From assembly GCA_050187875.1 (NCBI GenBank), contig JBFWXB010000022.1, forward strand, positions 1-64,000: DNA of 64,000 nucleotides. The letters are read 5' to 3'. Within the stretch, counting starts at the first letter, position 1, and the number at the start of each line of letters is the position of its first letter. The notes below the pieces were generated by a model that worked only from the letters and a program-made list of their open reading frames with translations, had not been told where the DNA came from and did no database searches. Made by a program: the position numbers and the translations under genes. Shown one piece after another: positions 1 through 8,092 of this stretch. The DNA comes from JAFKKS01 sp050187875 (GTDB taxonomy: Bacteria; Pseudomonadota; Alphaproteobacteria; Rhizobiales; Xanthobacteraceae).

Positions 1-1054
1 CGGACAGTATCTCTTCGTCCCCGGCCGCCCGGTGCGCGACCAGCTGCTGCTCGGCGCGGTGCGCGGCGCCTCTGCCGACAATCTGCCGCGCGCCCGGCAT
101 CCGCTCGTGGCGCTGTTCGTCACGCTCGACCCGCGCGAGGTCGACGTCAACGTGCATCCGGCGAAGACCGAGGTGCGCTTCCGCAACGCCGGCTTGGTGC
201 GCGCGCTGATCGTGCGCGCGCTGCTCGACGGGCTGGCGCGCGATGCGCGCCGCGCCGCCTCGACCGGTGGCGGCGCGACCATCGCCGCCTTCCGCCCGCA
301 AGGCGTGCGGCCATCGCAGAACTGGGATTGGCGCGCGTCTCCGTCGGCGCCGGCGATGCCGCGCGCCGGTGCGCCGTCCGTCGGATTTGCCGAAGCGGCG
401 CAGGCGGCGTTCGATGTCGGCGGCCCGAGCGCCGCCGTCGCGGCAGTCGAAGAGAACGCACCCGATCTCGTTACGCGCCCGCTCGGCGCGGCGCGCGCGC
501 AGGTGCACGACACCTATATCGTCGCGCAGACGCAGGACGGCATCGTCGTCGTCGATCAGCACGCGGCGCATGAGCGCCTCGTCTACGAGCGCATGAAGGC
601 GGCACTCGATACACGCGGCGTCGCGCGCCAGATCCTGCTGATCCCCGAGATCGTCGAGCTCGACGAGGCCGATGTCGAGCGCCTCGCATCGCGCGCCGAG
701 GAGCTCGCGCGCTACGGCCTGATCGTCGAGCCGTTCGGCCCCGGCGCGCTCGCGGTGCGCGAGACGCCGTCGATGCTGGGCGAGATCGACGCCAGCGCGT
801 TGCTGCGCGACCTCGCCGAGCATCTCGCCGAATGGGACGAGACGTTGCCGCTCGAGCGGCGGCTGATGCACGTTTCCGCCACCATGGCGTGCCACGGCTC
901 GGTGCGCGCCGGTCGCCGCCTCAAACCGGAGGAGATGAATGCGCTTCTGCGCGAGATGGAGGCGACGCCGAATTCCGGCCAGTGCAACCACGGCCGCCCG
1001 ACTTACGTCGAATTGAAGCTCGCCGATATCGAGCGCTTGTTCGGGCGGCGATGA
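1..1054 (+). CDS. mutL: DNA mismatch repair protein MutL (C-terminal part)
   Basis: The gene runs in from the left edge; the visible frame starts at base 2. MutL couples MutS mismatch recognition to strand incision. The visible start carries the conserved segment around GRPVRDQLLLGAVRGA and VDVNVHPAKTEVRF, which is the end of the N-terminal ATPase and transducer region. An Ala/Pro-rich linker follows, then the C-terminal dimerisation domain with DQHAAHERLVYE, ACHGSVRAGRRL and CNHGRPTYVEL. The DQHA-x2-E-x4-E pattern is the metal-binding motif of MutL proteins that have latent endonuclease activity, so this one is probably nuclease-competent. The reading frame ends at TGA 1052-1054. The N-terminal ATPase is outside the window. 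Confidence 0.96.
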   Translation, partial: GQYLFVPGRPVRDQLLLGAVRGASADNLPRARHPLVALFVTLDPREVDVNVHPAKTEVRFRNAGLVRALIVRALLDGLARDARRAASTGGGATIAAFRPQGVRPSQNWDWRASPSAPAMPRAGAPSVGFAEAAQAAFDVGGPSAAVAAVEENAPDLVTRPLGAARAQVHDTYIVAQTQDGIVVVDQHAAHERLVYERMKAALDTRGVARQILLIPEIVELDEADVERLASRAEELARYGLIVEPFGPGALAVRETPSMLGEIDASALLRDLAEHLAEWDETLPLERRLMHVSATMACHGSVRAGRRLKPEEMNALLREMEATPNSGQCNHGRPTYVELKLADIERLFGRR

Positions 1055-1109
1055 CGCCCCCATCTTTCATTCGTCTCCTTGCATTCGTCAATTTTTGTGG
1101 ATACATAAA

Positions 1110-1385
1110 TTGCGGATCACATACGACCGGCGAAGCGCGATTGGACTTTGCGCGAGCGCGGCGTGGATTTCGAAGACGCGGCTGAGGTCTTCGCCGGCCT
1201 GGCGATCGATATTCCGGACCTGCGGCGCGATTACGGAGCTTCGCATCCAAACGGTCGGCCACCTCCGCGGGTGCATGGTGATCGTTGTATGGACGCCGCA
1301 CGGTGATGCGCTTCATGTCATTTCGATGAGGAAAGCCAATGACCGGGAAAAAGCGCGCTTCGGGCACCGATTGGGCGAAATTTGA
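1110..1385 (+). pseudogene. brnT: BrnT-family toxin, internally frame-shifted
   Basis: The start (LRITYD, TTG at 1110) and the end (LRIQTVGHLRG, VIVVWTP, HVISMRKANDREKARF) match the BrnT ribonuclease toxin family and share one frame. The segment between about 1128 and 1236 gives BrnT-like residues (AKRDWTLRERGVDFEDAAEVF, then DIPDLRRDYG) only in another frame. One base is missing near 1128 and two near 1236, so the net change is a whole codon and the original frame stays open with a nonsense core of about 36 residues. The gene overlaps brnA by 47 bp, the usual toxin-first layout. The toxin is probably inactive unless these are sequence errors. A TTG at 1095 in the same frame is an alternative start. 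Confidence 0.7.
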
Positions 1386-1641
1386 CGCGCACGAGATCAC
1401 GCCCGAGGACTACGAGGAAATTCCGGAACTGACGGACGAGGATTTCGCGCGAGGCGAATGGCACATCGGCGGCGTGCCGGTGCGGCGCGGCCGTCCGAAA
1501 TCCGATGCGCCGAAAGAGGCGGTGAACATCCGTCTCGATCCCGACGTCCTTGATCATTTCCGGGCAGGCGGACCCGGCTGGCAAAGCCGCATCAACGCGG
1601 CGCTGCGCAAGGCCGCGAAACTGAAGGCCAAAGCGGGGTAG
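1339..1641 (+). CDS. brnA: BrnA-family antitoxin
   Basis: A 100-residue protein with the acidic N-terminal half (EITPEDYEEIPELTDEDFARGEW) and C-terminal ribbon-helix-helix region (RRGRPKSDAPKEAVNIRLDPDV, then WQSRINAALRKAA) of the BrnA/DUF4415 antitoxin family. In BrnTA systems BrnA binds the BrnT RNase and represses the shared promoter as a complex. It starts at ATG 1339 inside the 3' end of the upstream brnT frame, which implies translational coupling. The antitoxin is intact whereas the toxin core is frame-shifted, the pattern expected of a toxin-antitoxin pair losing its toxin. Confidence 0.85.
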   Translation: MTGKKRASGTDWAKFDAHEITPEDYEEIPELTDEDFARGEWHIGGVPVRRGRPKSDAPKEAVNIRLDPDVLDHFRAGGPGWQSRINAALRKAAKLKAKAG

Positions 1642-1666
1642 AGCCGCGACGCGTCGGTGCAGCGGT

Positions 1667-2110
1667 TCACGCCGGCAGCACCAGCCGCCCGTCGTCGGTG
1701 AAATCCATGCCCGGCGCGCGCACCGCCTCCCACGGATGCCCGTCGGGGTCGGCGAAGTAGCCGCGATAGCCGCCGTAATCGGTTGTGCTTGCCGCGCGCA
1801 GCAAGGTTGCGCCGATCTTCAGCGCATGCGCCATCACGGCATCGACCTCCGCATCGGTCTTGCAGTTGCGCGCGAGCGTCATGCCGCGGAAGGCCTGCGG
1901 CCGCGGCGCGTCGGGCGTTGCGGCGTCGTCGGCAAGGAGATGCCAGGGATAGAGCGCCAGCACGACGCCGCCGGCGTCGAAGAACGCGATCTCGTTTCCG
2001 GTCGCTTTCATTTTCCGCGTGAGCCCGAGCGCTCTGTAGAACGCGGCGCTACGGGCGACATCGGCGACCCCGAGCGTGACGACGGTGAGGGGGAAATTGG
2101 AACGGTTCAT
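1667..2110 (-). CDS. VOC-family (glyoxalase/bleomycin-resistance-like) protein
   Basis: A 147-residue cytosolic protein of the vicinal-oxygen-chelate superfamily. Visible marks are the first beta-alpha-beta unit (VTLGVADVARSAAFYRALGL), EIAFFDAGGVVLALYPW, and the second module ending YRGYFADPDGHPWEAV, where the DPDGHPWEV-type signature carries a likely metal-ligand Glu. The start is fixed by GGAGAGG shortly before the ATG. The substrate cannot be told from sequence; the family includes lyases, dioxygenases and binding proteins. It is convergent with brnA and appears monocistronic. Confidence 0.85.
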   Translation of the reverse strand: MNRSNFPLTVVTLGVADVARSAAFYRALGLTRKMKATGNEIAFFDAGGVVLALYPWHLLADDAATPDAPRPQAFRGMTLARNCKTDAEVDAVMAHALKIGATLLRAASTTDYGGYRGYFADPDGHPWEAVRAPGMDFTDDGRLVLPA

Positions 2111-2147
2111 ATGGCCTCTCCGTCAGCACGCGTCACCGAGCTCCGAT

Positions 2148-2262
2148 CCGTCATCCTGAGGTGCGAGGCGCGTTTGCGCCGAGCCTCGAAGGACGACGGC
2201 CGGTGTGCGCGGCCATCCTTCGAGGCGCGCAAGAGCGCGCACCTCAGGATGACGGGTACCGC
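2148..2262. repeat. Palindromic intergenic repeat, 'CCTGAGG/CCTCGAAGGA' family
   Basis: Two imperfect inverted arms: CATCCTGAGGTGCGAGGCGC on the left and GCGCGCACCTCAGGATGACG on the right, with internal CCTCGAAGGA and TCCTTCGAGG. A second copy lies at 28184-28282 and a fragment near 45848. It can fold into a long hairpin. It sits between the VOC and radical SAM genes and shows no coding signal. Confidence 0.75.
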
Positions 2263-2275
2263 GTTCGGCTCGCCC

Positions 2276-3421
2276 TCAAAACAAATTCAGTTGCTCCGCG
2301 CCTTTCACCGGCGGCTGGAAATGCTCCGTCGAAAGTTTCGAACGCGTGGCGTTGATGCCGAGCCGTTCGCAGGCAAGCTCGAAGCGCCGCCCGATCGTCC
2401 AGGCGTAAGGCCCGGCGCCGCGCATGCGCGCGCCCCAGTTGGAGTCGTAATCCTTGCCGCCGCGCATGTCGCGGATGAGCTTGAACACGTGCTTGGCGCG
2501 GTCGGGATAGTTCGCTTCCAGCCACTCCTTGAACAGGTCGCGCACCTCGAGCGGCAGGCGCAGGAGCACGTAGCCGGCCTCGCGCACGCCGGCGACATGC
2601 GCGGCGTCGAGGATGCGCTCGATCTCGGCGTCGTTGATCGCGGGGATCACCGGCGCGACCATCACCGAGGTCGGGATGCCGGCGGCGGAGAGTTGCCGCA
2701 GCGCCTCGAGCCGGCGCATCGGCGTCGCCGCACGCGGCTCCATCGTACGTGCGAGTTTCGGGTCGAGCGTCGTCACCGAAAGCGCGACCTTGGCGAGGTT
2801 GCGCTCCGCCATGCGCGCCAGGATGTCGATGTCGCGCAGCACCAGCGCCGACTTGGTGACGATGCCGACCGGATGCCCGGCGCGCTCCAGCACTTCGAGG
2901 ATGCCGCGCATGATGCCGTGGCTACGCTCGATCGGCTGATACGGATCGGTGTTGGTGCCGATGGCGATCACCCGCGGCGTGTAGCCTTTCGCGGAGAGTT
3001 CCTTCTCCAGCAGCCTCGGCGCGTCAGGCTTGGCGAACAGCTTGCTCTCGAAGTCGAGGCCGGCGGAAAGCCCGAGATAGGTGTGGGTCGGCCGCGCGAA
3101 GCAGTAGACGCAGCCGTGCTCGCAGCCGCGATATGGGTTGATCGAGCGGTCGAAGGAGATGTCCGGCGATTCGTTGCGCGTGATGATCGTGCGCGTCGCG
3201 TCGTTCGTCACCGTCGTCGCGAACGGCGGCAGCTCCTCGATCGAGCGCCAGCCGTCGTCGAAGGCGATGCGGGCGATCGGCTCGTAGCGCCCGGACATGT
3301 TGGAAAGGGTGCCTCGCCCACGCCGGCGATCCCGGGAGACTGAGACGCCCAGGAAATCGCCTACGGGCGCCGGGGGGCGCGGCGCGACGGGGGGACGGCG
3401 AAGGGCGGCGGAGCGAGGCAT
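2276..3421 (-). CDS. PA0069-family radical SAM protein
   Basis: A 381-residue radical SAM enzyme. The cluster motif is CEHGCVYC (CX3CX2C, about Cys100/104/107) within INPYRGCEHGCVYCFARPTH, a hallmark of the PA0069/SplB-like subgroup. Other conserved segments are ESPDISFDRSINPYRGC, AIGTNTDPYQPIE, VGIVTKSALVLRD and the C-terminal GGKDYDSNWGARMRG. I chose ATG 3421 (MPRSAALRR) because the 14 extra residues available upstream are not conserved-looking. The reaction is not established for this family. It is transcribed in the same direction as the L,D-transpeptidase gene upstream but separated from it by 313 bp containing a repeat. Confidence 0.88.
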   Translation of the reverse strand: MPRSAALRRPPVAPRPPAPVGDFLGVSVSRDRRRGRGTLSNMSGRYEPIARIAFDDGWRSIEELPPFATTVTNDATRTIITRNESPDISFDRSINPYRGCEHGCVYCFARPTHTYLGLSAGLDFESKLFAKPDAPRLLEKELSAKGYTPRVIAIGTNTDPYQPIERSHGIMRGILEVLERAGHPVGIVTKSALVLRDIDILARMAERNLAKVALSVTTLDPKLARTMEPRAATPMRRLEALRQLSAAGIPTSVMVAPVIPAINDAEIERILDAAHVAGVREAGYVLLRLPLEVRDLFKEWLEANYPDRAKHVFKLIRDMRGGKDYDSNWGARMRGAGPYAWTIGRRFELACERLGINATRSKLSTEHFQPPVKGAEQLNLF

Positions 3422-3734
3422 GACAGTAATCCTAGTGGGTCTTTCTGTACAAAGCAAGAACATTAAGAGAACATTCTTGAAAAAAGCCTCCGGCGCACAG
3501 CCGTAAACGCATCATATAGGGGGGTGGTTGGAACACCTCCTGCATCTAGTAAGTGGTAAGAGAGGTATTTGTTCCGCGGCGGGCGTGAGGCGCGGCCGCG
3601 AGTCGCCCGTGTTGAGCGAAGCGAAACGCGGGGATCCCCACGCGCATGGTCCCGGATTTCGCTTCGCTCAATCCGGGCCTACAAGGCATCGCTCGGGGAA
3701 ACGACAGCCGCGTCGCGCGGCGCTTTCAAGCGAA
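3422..3734. repeat. Gene-free interval with a GAGCGAAGCGAAA inverted repeat
   Basis: This 313-bp gap between two minus-strand genes contains an interspersed palindromic repeat at about 3606-3682. Its arms are GTTGAGCGAAGCGAAACGCG and CCCGGATTTCGCTTCGCTCA. Related copies occur at about 6317-6415 and 21340-21425. The part nearest 3422-3500 is relatively AT-rich and may hold the promoter of the radical SAM gene, but I see no clear -35/-10 pair. Confidence 0.65.
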
Positions 3735-5462
3735 TCAGCGGAAGGTCTGCCAGCGGCTCTCGAAACTGCCGGTCGGCATGACCGGCGCGGCGCCTTTCAT
3801 CAGGCCGGCGGCGCTGGACGGCCGTTGAGCGGGAGCTTCCGCCTCGGCCGTTTGGCGGCGGGCGGGGTCCGCCTTCTCGGCCGGCGCAGTGCGCTTCGCC
3901 CTGTCGGCGTTGCCGTCATCCGTCGCGTGCGGCGCCGGACGGGCGACCCGCACCGGCTGGCTGGCCTGGGCCGGCCGTGCGTGCGGCGTATGCGCGGCGT
4001 GCGAACGCGCCACCGGCATCGGGGCCGCCTGCTGCGCCGGCGCCTGCAGCGCCTTGGCCGTCGATGGCTCGTCGCGGCCGAAGCCCATGGCGCGTGCGAA
4101 AGACGATGCCGAGCGCCCGATATCGAGCTTTTCCCCGTCATCCTCGCTCTTCGACGAGAACAACTTGTTGAAGAGATTGCCGGAGGGCGTTCCCGATTGG
4201 CCGGCGGACGCCGTGGTGACGGTGGACGCTGTCGTGTCGGGGGCGGCGGCAATCGCATGCGCGCGGTTCGGAACCGGTCGCGGCATCGGAACCGCCGCGC
4301 TGACGGACGCCGATTGCGCGGCCGCGCCCGCGGGAACATCCGCCGGGTCGGCGCTCGCCACCTGCGGCGGCACGCGCAGGTCGGCCGCTTCGTCGCGCGG
4401 CGGCGCGATCTTGCCGATCGACATGTTCATCGGCGGGTTTTCAACGGCCCAGCGCACATTGCCCTTGCCGTCGCTCACGAGCTGCGGGTTGAGCTTCGCC
4501 ACGAAGATCGGATGCATGCCGCCGTCGCGCCCGGTCTTGATCGGGGCCGTTTCCATGCCGCGCTGCACGTAGCGGGCGAACTCGGCGTCGTCGCGCTTGG
4601 TTTTCGCAGCCACGGCCTGGGCGATTTCGGTCGGGATCGTATAGGCGGGGCAGCGGCCGGCCGGCTCGAACCGCGCGCCTGCGGGCGCCTCGGCGTCGAA
4701 GACGTAGCGCTTTTCGCAGACGTCCACTTTCGGCTGCTGGCGCGTCACCTCGAAGGTGTCGGAGCCCTGCTTCAGCATCTTCCAGAACGCCAGATGCGGG
4801 CTGTTGCGATGCCGGGCCATGTTCGCGGCCGTCATCCGGAACGGATAGGCCTGCACCTGGAACTGCTTCTGTCCGCCGAAGAACGCCTCGCGGCCGAGCG
4901 CGAAGATTTCGCCGATCTGCTCGTCGGTCATCGAATAGCAGCCGGCCGACGAGCAGTTGCCGTGCACCATCAGGTGCGAGCCGGTATAGCCGTGCGACCG
5001 GTCATAGGCGTTGGGAAAGCCGAGATTGAACGACAGGTAATAAGATGAATTCGGATTCATCTGCGCCGGGGTGATGGTATAGAACCCCTCCGGCGCCTGA
5101 CGGTCCCCTTGCTTCATCTTGGGACCGAGCTCGCCGGACCAGCGGCAGATCGGATAGATCTTGAGCAGGGCGAACTGGCCGCTCGCGTCCTGTTTCCAGA
5201 CCTCGAGCTCCGATTCTTCCTTGTAGGCGCGGATGAGGATCGGCGCCTCCTTGGTCATCCCCTTCTTCTCGAGGGTCGACACGATCTCAGCCGACAGCGG
5301 CATGAGATGCTTGGCGCTGATCTGAATTCCTTCGGTATTGCACCCGGACAGGCCGATCGTCGCCGCGAGCGCGGCCGATGCGAGCCAAAGGCGGGCGAAT
5401 CGCCCGCGATGGGGGGCCGAGCGGCAAATCAACGAAAGAGCCTCCGGACGAGGTACCTGCAC
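3735..5462 (-). CDS. Lipoprotein L,D-transpeptidase (YafK-like YkuD domain)
   Basis: A 575-residue cell-envelope enzyme expected to form or edit L,D-linkages, or lipoprotein attachments, on peptidoglycan. The N-terminus has a lipoprotein signal ending LSGC (lipid Cys41). The YkuD catalytic region is at residues 167-180, HGNCSSAGCYSMTD, with His167 and nucleophile Cys175. It is preceded by GFYTITPAQMNPNSSYYLSFNLGFPN, typical of the YafK branch. After about residue 330 the protein becomes a long Ala/Pro-rich low-complexity tail of more than 200 residues, which could span the periplasm. The family domain is usually only 200-300 residues, so the tail is the unusual feature. The start at ATG 5462 puts the signal peptide at the beginning. 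Confidence 0.9.
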   Translation of the reverse strand: MQVPRPEALSLICRSAPHRGRFARLWLASAALAATIGLSGCNTEGIQISAKHLMPLSAEIVSTLEKKGMTKEAPILIRAYKEESELEVWKQDASGQFALLKIYPICRWSGELGPKMKQGDRQAPEGFYTITPAQMNPNSSYYLSFNLGFPNAYDRSHGYTGSHLMVHGNCSSAGCYSMTDEQIGEIFALGREAFFGGQKQFQVQAYPFRMTAANMARHRNSPHLAFWKMLKQGSDTFEVTRQQPKVDVCEKRYVFDAEAPAGARFEPAGRCPAYTIPTEIAQAVAAKTKRDDAEFARYVQRGMETAPIKTGRDGGMHPIFVAKLNPQLVSDGKGNVRWAVENPPMNMSIGKIAPPRDEAADLRVPPQVASADPADVPAGAAAQSASVSAAVPMPRPVPNRAHAIAAAPDTTASTVTTASAGQSGTPSGNLFNKLFSSKSEDDGEKLDIGRSASSFARAMGFGRDEPSTAKALQAPAQQAAPMPVARSHAAHTPHARPAQASQPVRVARPAPHATDDGNADRAKRTAPAEKADPARRQTAEAEAPAQRPSSAAGLMKGAAPVMPTGSFESRWQTFR

Positions 5463-5820
5463 GCCAGCATCTGATGATCGTTATCGTTAAGAATTCGCTA
5501 TGGCAAGGCCGTAAAAACCGACGTTTCGGCCGCACCGTTTCTAGGGTGAACGGTCCGTAAAGGCCGCCCCCGCAAGACCTGCCGGCCGCGACGTCTCCTC
5601 GCGAGCCGCAATTCTTGCGCAAACCCCTTTGCCTGTCGATTGCGGCGCGAGCGAGACGCCGAGGAACCGAGACGGAACACCAGGCTTTCCGCGCCGTTGT
5701 CACCGGAAAGCCTCGCCATGGGCGCATTCGCATCTCGCGCTTGTCCCGAGCGGATGCGCATCGCTACAAGGGCTGATAGATTCGGACTTGTGGGATTCTG
5801 GACTGAGGAGAATTCGTTCC
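5463..5820. other. Non-coding interval between divergent genes
   Basis: This 358-bp spacer separates the divergent transpeptidase and small exported protein genes. A possible hairpin lies at about 5526-5565, with outer CGGCC/GGCCG and inner ACCGTTT/AACGGT. The segment near 5470-5515 is AT-rich and is the likeliest promoter zone for the transpeptidase. Open frames across it lack start signals and family resemblance. Confidence 0.5.
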
Positions 5821-6186
5821 ATGCGTTGGACCACATTGACCGCCGCTTGCGCCGCGCTCGCCCTCGTTGCGATCGCGTCGTGGTCCTCCGCCGACGCGCA
5901 GACGCGCCGCGGCACGCGCGCCTATGCCGGCGACCGCAACGAAGTAAGCCGCGCCGACGTGGAGCGCGCGCGCAGGACGCGGGCGCCCACGCGCATCACC
6001 GTGCGCCGCGAGCGCTCCTTCCTCGACCCGGGGCCGGAGATCAATCCGGGCAGTCGCTCCTATACCGACTATGCGATTCCGCCGAACACGCGCCCGTCGG
6101 TCACCGAGCGGTGGAACCCGACGCGCGAATGGGGCTATCCGGGGCCGGATGCGCTGTCCCTGCCCGGCTGCTGCCTCGATTACTGA
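5821..6186 (+). CDS. Small exported protein of unknown function
   Basis: A 121-residue product. ATG 5821 is preceded by GAGGAG and begins a clear signal peptide (MRWTTLTAACAALALVAIA) with likely cleavage after SADAQ. The mature part is basic, then Pro/Gly/Tyr-rich (SFLDPGPEINPGSRSYTDY, then RPSVTERWNPTREWGYPGPD) and ends CCLDY. I recognise the FLDPGPE/SYTDYA style as a recurrent periplasmic small protein in Bradyrhizobium relatives, but no function is assigned. A longer in-frame extension to 5629 has no ribosome-binding site and would hide the signal peptide. Confidence 0.75.
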   Translation: MRWTTLTAACAALALVAIASWSSADAQTRRGTRAYAGDRNEVSRADVERARRTRAPTRITVRRERSFLDPGPEINPGSRSYTDYAIPPNTRPSVTERWNPTREWGYPGPDALSLPGCCLDY

Positions 6187-6221
6187 GGCACGTTGCGCCG
6201 CGCGCAGAGCGTGCGTCCGTC

Positions 6222-6420
6222 TTCATCATGCGCGGGCTTGACCCGCGCATCCACCGTTTCCAGTGAATGATGGATTGCCGGGGCAGGCCCGGCAATGACG
6301 GACGGTGCAGGCTTCGGGCGTGGCCCGGATCGAGCGAAGCGAAATCCGGGAACCCCTGCATTCGTAAAAGCAGGCCCGCATTTCGCGTTGCTCGATGCGG
6401 GCTACATCCCACAAGCGTCG
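6222..6420. repeat. Two palindromic intergenic repeats in tandem
   Basis: 6222-6300 is a 'GCGCGGGCTTGACCCGCGCATCCA ... GCCGGGGCAGGCCCGGCAATGACGG'-type element (arms quoted in part). 6317-6415 is a 'GAGCGAAGCGAAATCCGGG ... CCGCATTTCGCGTTGCTCGATGCGGGC'-type element. Both families recur in the window (10217-10318 and 45911-45991; 3606-3682 and 21340-21425). They lie between the convergent small exported protein and cytochrome genes and could act as bidirectional transcription barriers. Confidence 0.65.
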
Positions 6421-6714
6421 TTACGATCCGTAGTTCTTCTTCAGATACTCGGCGATCGCCTTCGCGTCGGCTTCGTCGATCGGCGCGCCGTAAGCCTTGA
6501 TCATCTTTGCGACCTCGGCGTCCCACATCGCGGCGGAAGGAAACGGCGAGTTCATCTGGATGTAGTCGAGGCTGTGGCAGGCGGCGCAGTTCGCCTCCAC
6601 TTTGTCGAGGCCCGGCGCTTTCTTCAGTTCGATCGGCTTTTCCTCGGCGAAGGCGCCGGTGACGAGCGCGGCGGAAGCGAACGCGGCGACGAGCAGGGCG
6701 CAAACGGTTTTCAT
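6421..6714 (-). CDS. sorB: SorB-like c-type cytochrome subunit of sulfite dehydrogenase
   Basis: A 97-residue exported monohaem cytochrome c. The signal peptide is MKTVCALLVAAFASAALVTG with likely cleavage at AFA-E. The haem site is CAACH (Cys43, Cys46, His47). Candidate axial Met residues lie in IQMNSPFPSAAMW. It starts 10 bp after the end of the molybdoenzyme gene upstream, so the two are almost certainly co-transcribed. By analogy with SorAB of Starkeya it would accept electrons from sulfite oxidation and pass them to the respiratory chain. The SorB assignment rests on this pairing. Confidence 0.85.
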   Translation of the reverse strand: MKTVCALLVAAFASAALVTGAFAEEKPIELKKAPGLDKVEANCAACHSLDYIQMNSPFPSAAMWDAEVAKMIKAYGAPIDEADAKAIAEYLKKNYGS

Positions 6715-6724
6715 GGCTCCCTCC

Positions 6725-7963
6725 TCAGGCTGCGTTCAATGTGATGCGATGCGGCAGGTTGTGATGGTAGCCGGCGCCGTTCGGCACCAGTTCCGTCGTC
6801 TGCCCCTGGCCGATCTTGTTGGTCGCGCGCGCCACGATGACGTTCGCGCCGCGCTTCGGTGAGAACGCGAAGCTGAACGGGCGGAACGCATACGGCCCGA
6901 GATTCTCGCCGAGCTTCGCCGCCGTCCACGTCTTGCCGCCATCGACGGAGACCTCGACGCCGGCGATGCCGTAGCCGCCGTCCCAGGCGATGCCGCCGAC
7001 CGTGAGCGTGCCGCCGCGCTTCACCTTTGCGCCGTCGGCGTGGCTGGTGAGGATCGAGTTCACCATCATCTCGGTGATCGGCGTGGCCGTCGCGCCCGGC
7101 GCTTCCTGCGACGTGAAGCGCGCGACCATCGGGAATTTCCCGAGCGGCACGCGATAGGCCGTCGTCATCCAGAAATTGTTGAGCGGTGATGTGCGCGCCT
7201 CGAGCGAGACGATGTGCTTCATCCAATAGGTGCCGGTCCAGCCGGGCACGATGAGCCGCGCCGGGAAGCCGTTGAAGTGCGGCAGCGGCGCGCCGTTCAT
7301 CTCGTAGGCGATGAGCGTCGCATCATCGAGCGCCTTCCAGGCCGGGATGCTCTTGATGAAATCCGGCGTCTTGTCGAAGGGCGGCCCGTCGGCGCCGTTG
7401 TAGGCGATCTCGACGGTCTCTTTCTTCAGACCGGCTTTCGCCAGCACGTCCTTGAGCTTGGCGCCCTTCCAGCGCGCGCAGCCCATGGCGCCGTAGCCCC
7501 ACTCGACGCCCGGCACATGCGGCTGGAACAGGCCGCGGCGATTGCCGGAGCACTGGTTGACCGCGACGACTTCCGTGGCCGGCATCGCCTTGAGATCGTC
7601 GAGCGTGAGTTCGGCTTGCTTCTCCGCGCCGTCGCCGCTGATCGCGAGCTTCCAGGTCTTCGCGTCGACCTCGGGGATGTCGGAGAGATGGTAGCGCACG
7701 AAGAACGCGTCGTTCGGCGTGATCGGCGTGCGGAAATATTCGAGCGGCGTTTCGTAGTTCGGCGGCCGGTAGCTGAGCTTGATCAGCGGCTTCTTGCCCG
7801 GAAGCGCTTCCAGAACCGCCTCGGAACGCGTGCCCGCGGGCAGGCCGGGTTCTTTGGCTGCACCGGCAGCCTGGGCATCGTCCGGGAACGGGAGCTTCAG
7901 GCCGGTGACGGCCAATGCTGCTCCCGCGCCGACGCTCCCCATAAGGTGACGTCGCGTAATCAT
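6725..7963 (-). CDS. sorA: SorA-like periplasmic molybdenum sulfite dehydrogenase
   Basis: A 412-residue molybdopterin enzyme oxidising sulfite to sulfate. ATG 7963 has GGAGG just upstream, so the four extra residues of the longer frame are discarded. The N-terminus (ITRRHLMGSVGAGAALAVTG) is a Tat-type signal. The molybdenum ligand Cys is about residue 138 in AVNQCSGNRRGLF. Further family segments are VPGVEWGYGAMGCARW, HFNGFPARLIVPGWTGTYWMKH and the C-terminal immunoglobulin-like dimerisation domain with GYGIAGVEVSVDGGKTW. The cytochrome gene follows at 10 bp. A related gene lies just upstream in the same direction. Confidence 0.92.
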   Translation of the reverse strand: MITRRHLMGSVGAGAALAVTGLKLPFPDDAQAAGAAKEPGLPAGTRSEAVLEALPGKKPLIKLSYRPPNYETPLEYFRTPITPNDAFFVRYHLSDIPEVDAKTWKLAISGDGAEKQAELTLDDLKAMPATEVVAVNQCSGNRRGLFQPHVPGVEWGYGAMGCARWKGAKLKDVLAKAGLKKETVEIAYNGADGPPFDKTPDFIKSIPAWKALDDATLIAYEMNGAPLPHFNGFPARLIVPGWTGTYWMKHIVSLEARTSPLNNFWMTTAYRVPLGKFPMVARFTSQEAPGATATPITEMMVNSILTSHADGAKVKRGGTLTVGGIAWDGGYGIAGVEVSVDGGKTWTAAKLGENLGPYAFRPFSFAFSPKRGANVIVARATNKIGQGQTTELVPNGAGYHHNLPHRITLNAA

Positions 7964-8092
7964 TTGAACCTCCATAACGGCGCATGTCGCCGCTGCTTAG
8001 AAAGCCTCCAGATTGAGCGCCCGAATGCGCGCCGCGTCAACGCGCCGCACGACGTTCACACCCAGTCTTTCGTCGCAAGCGTTCGGGAGAGG

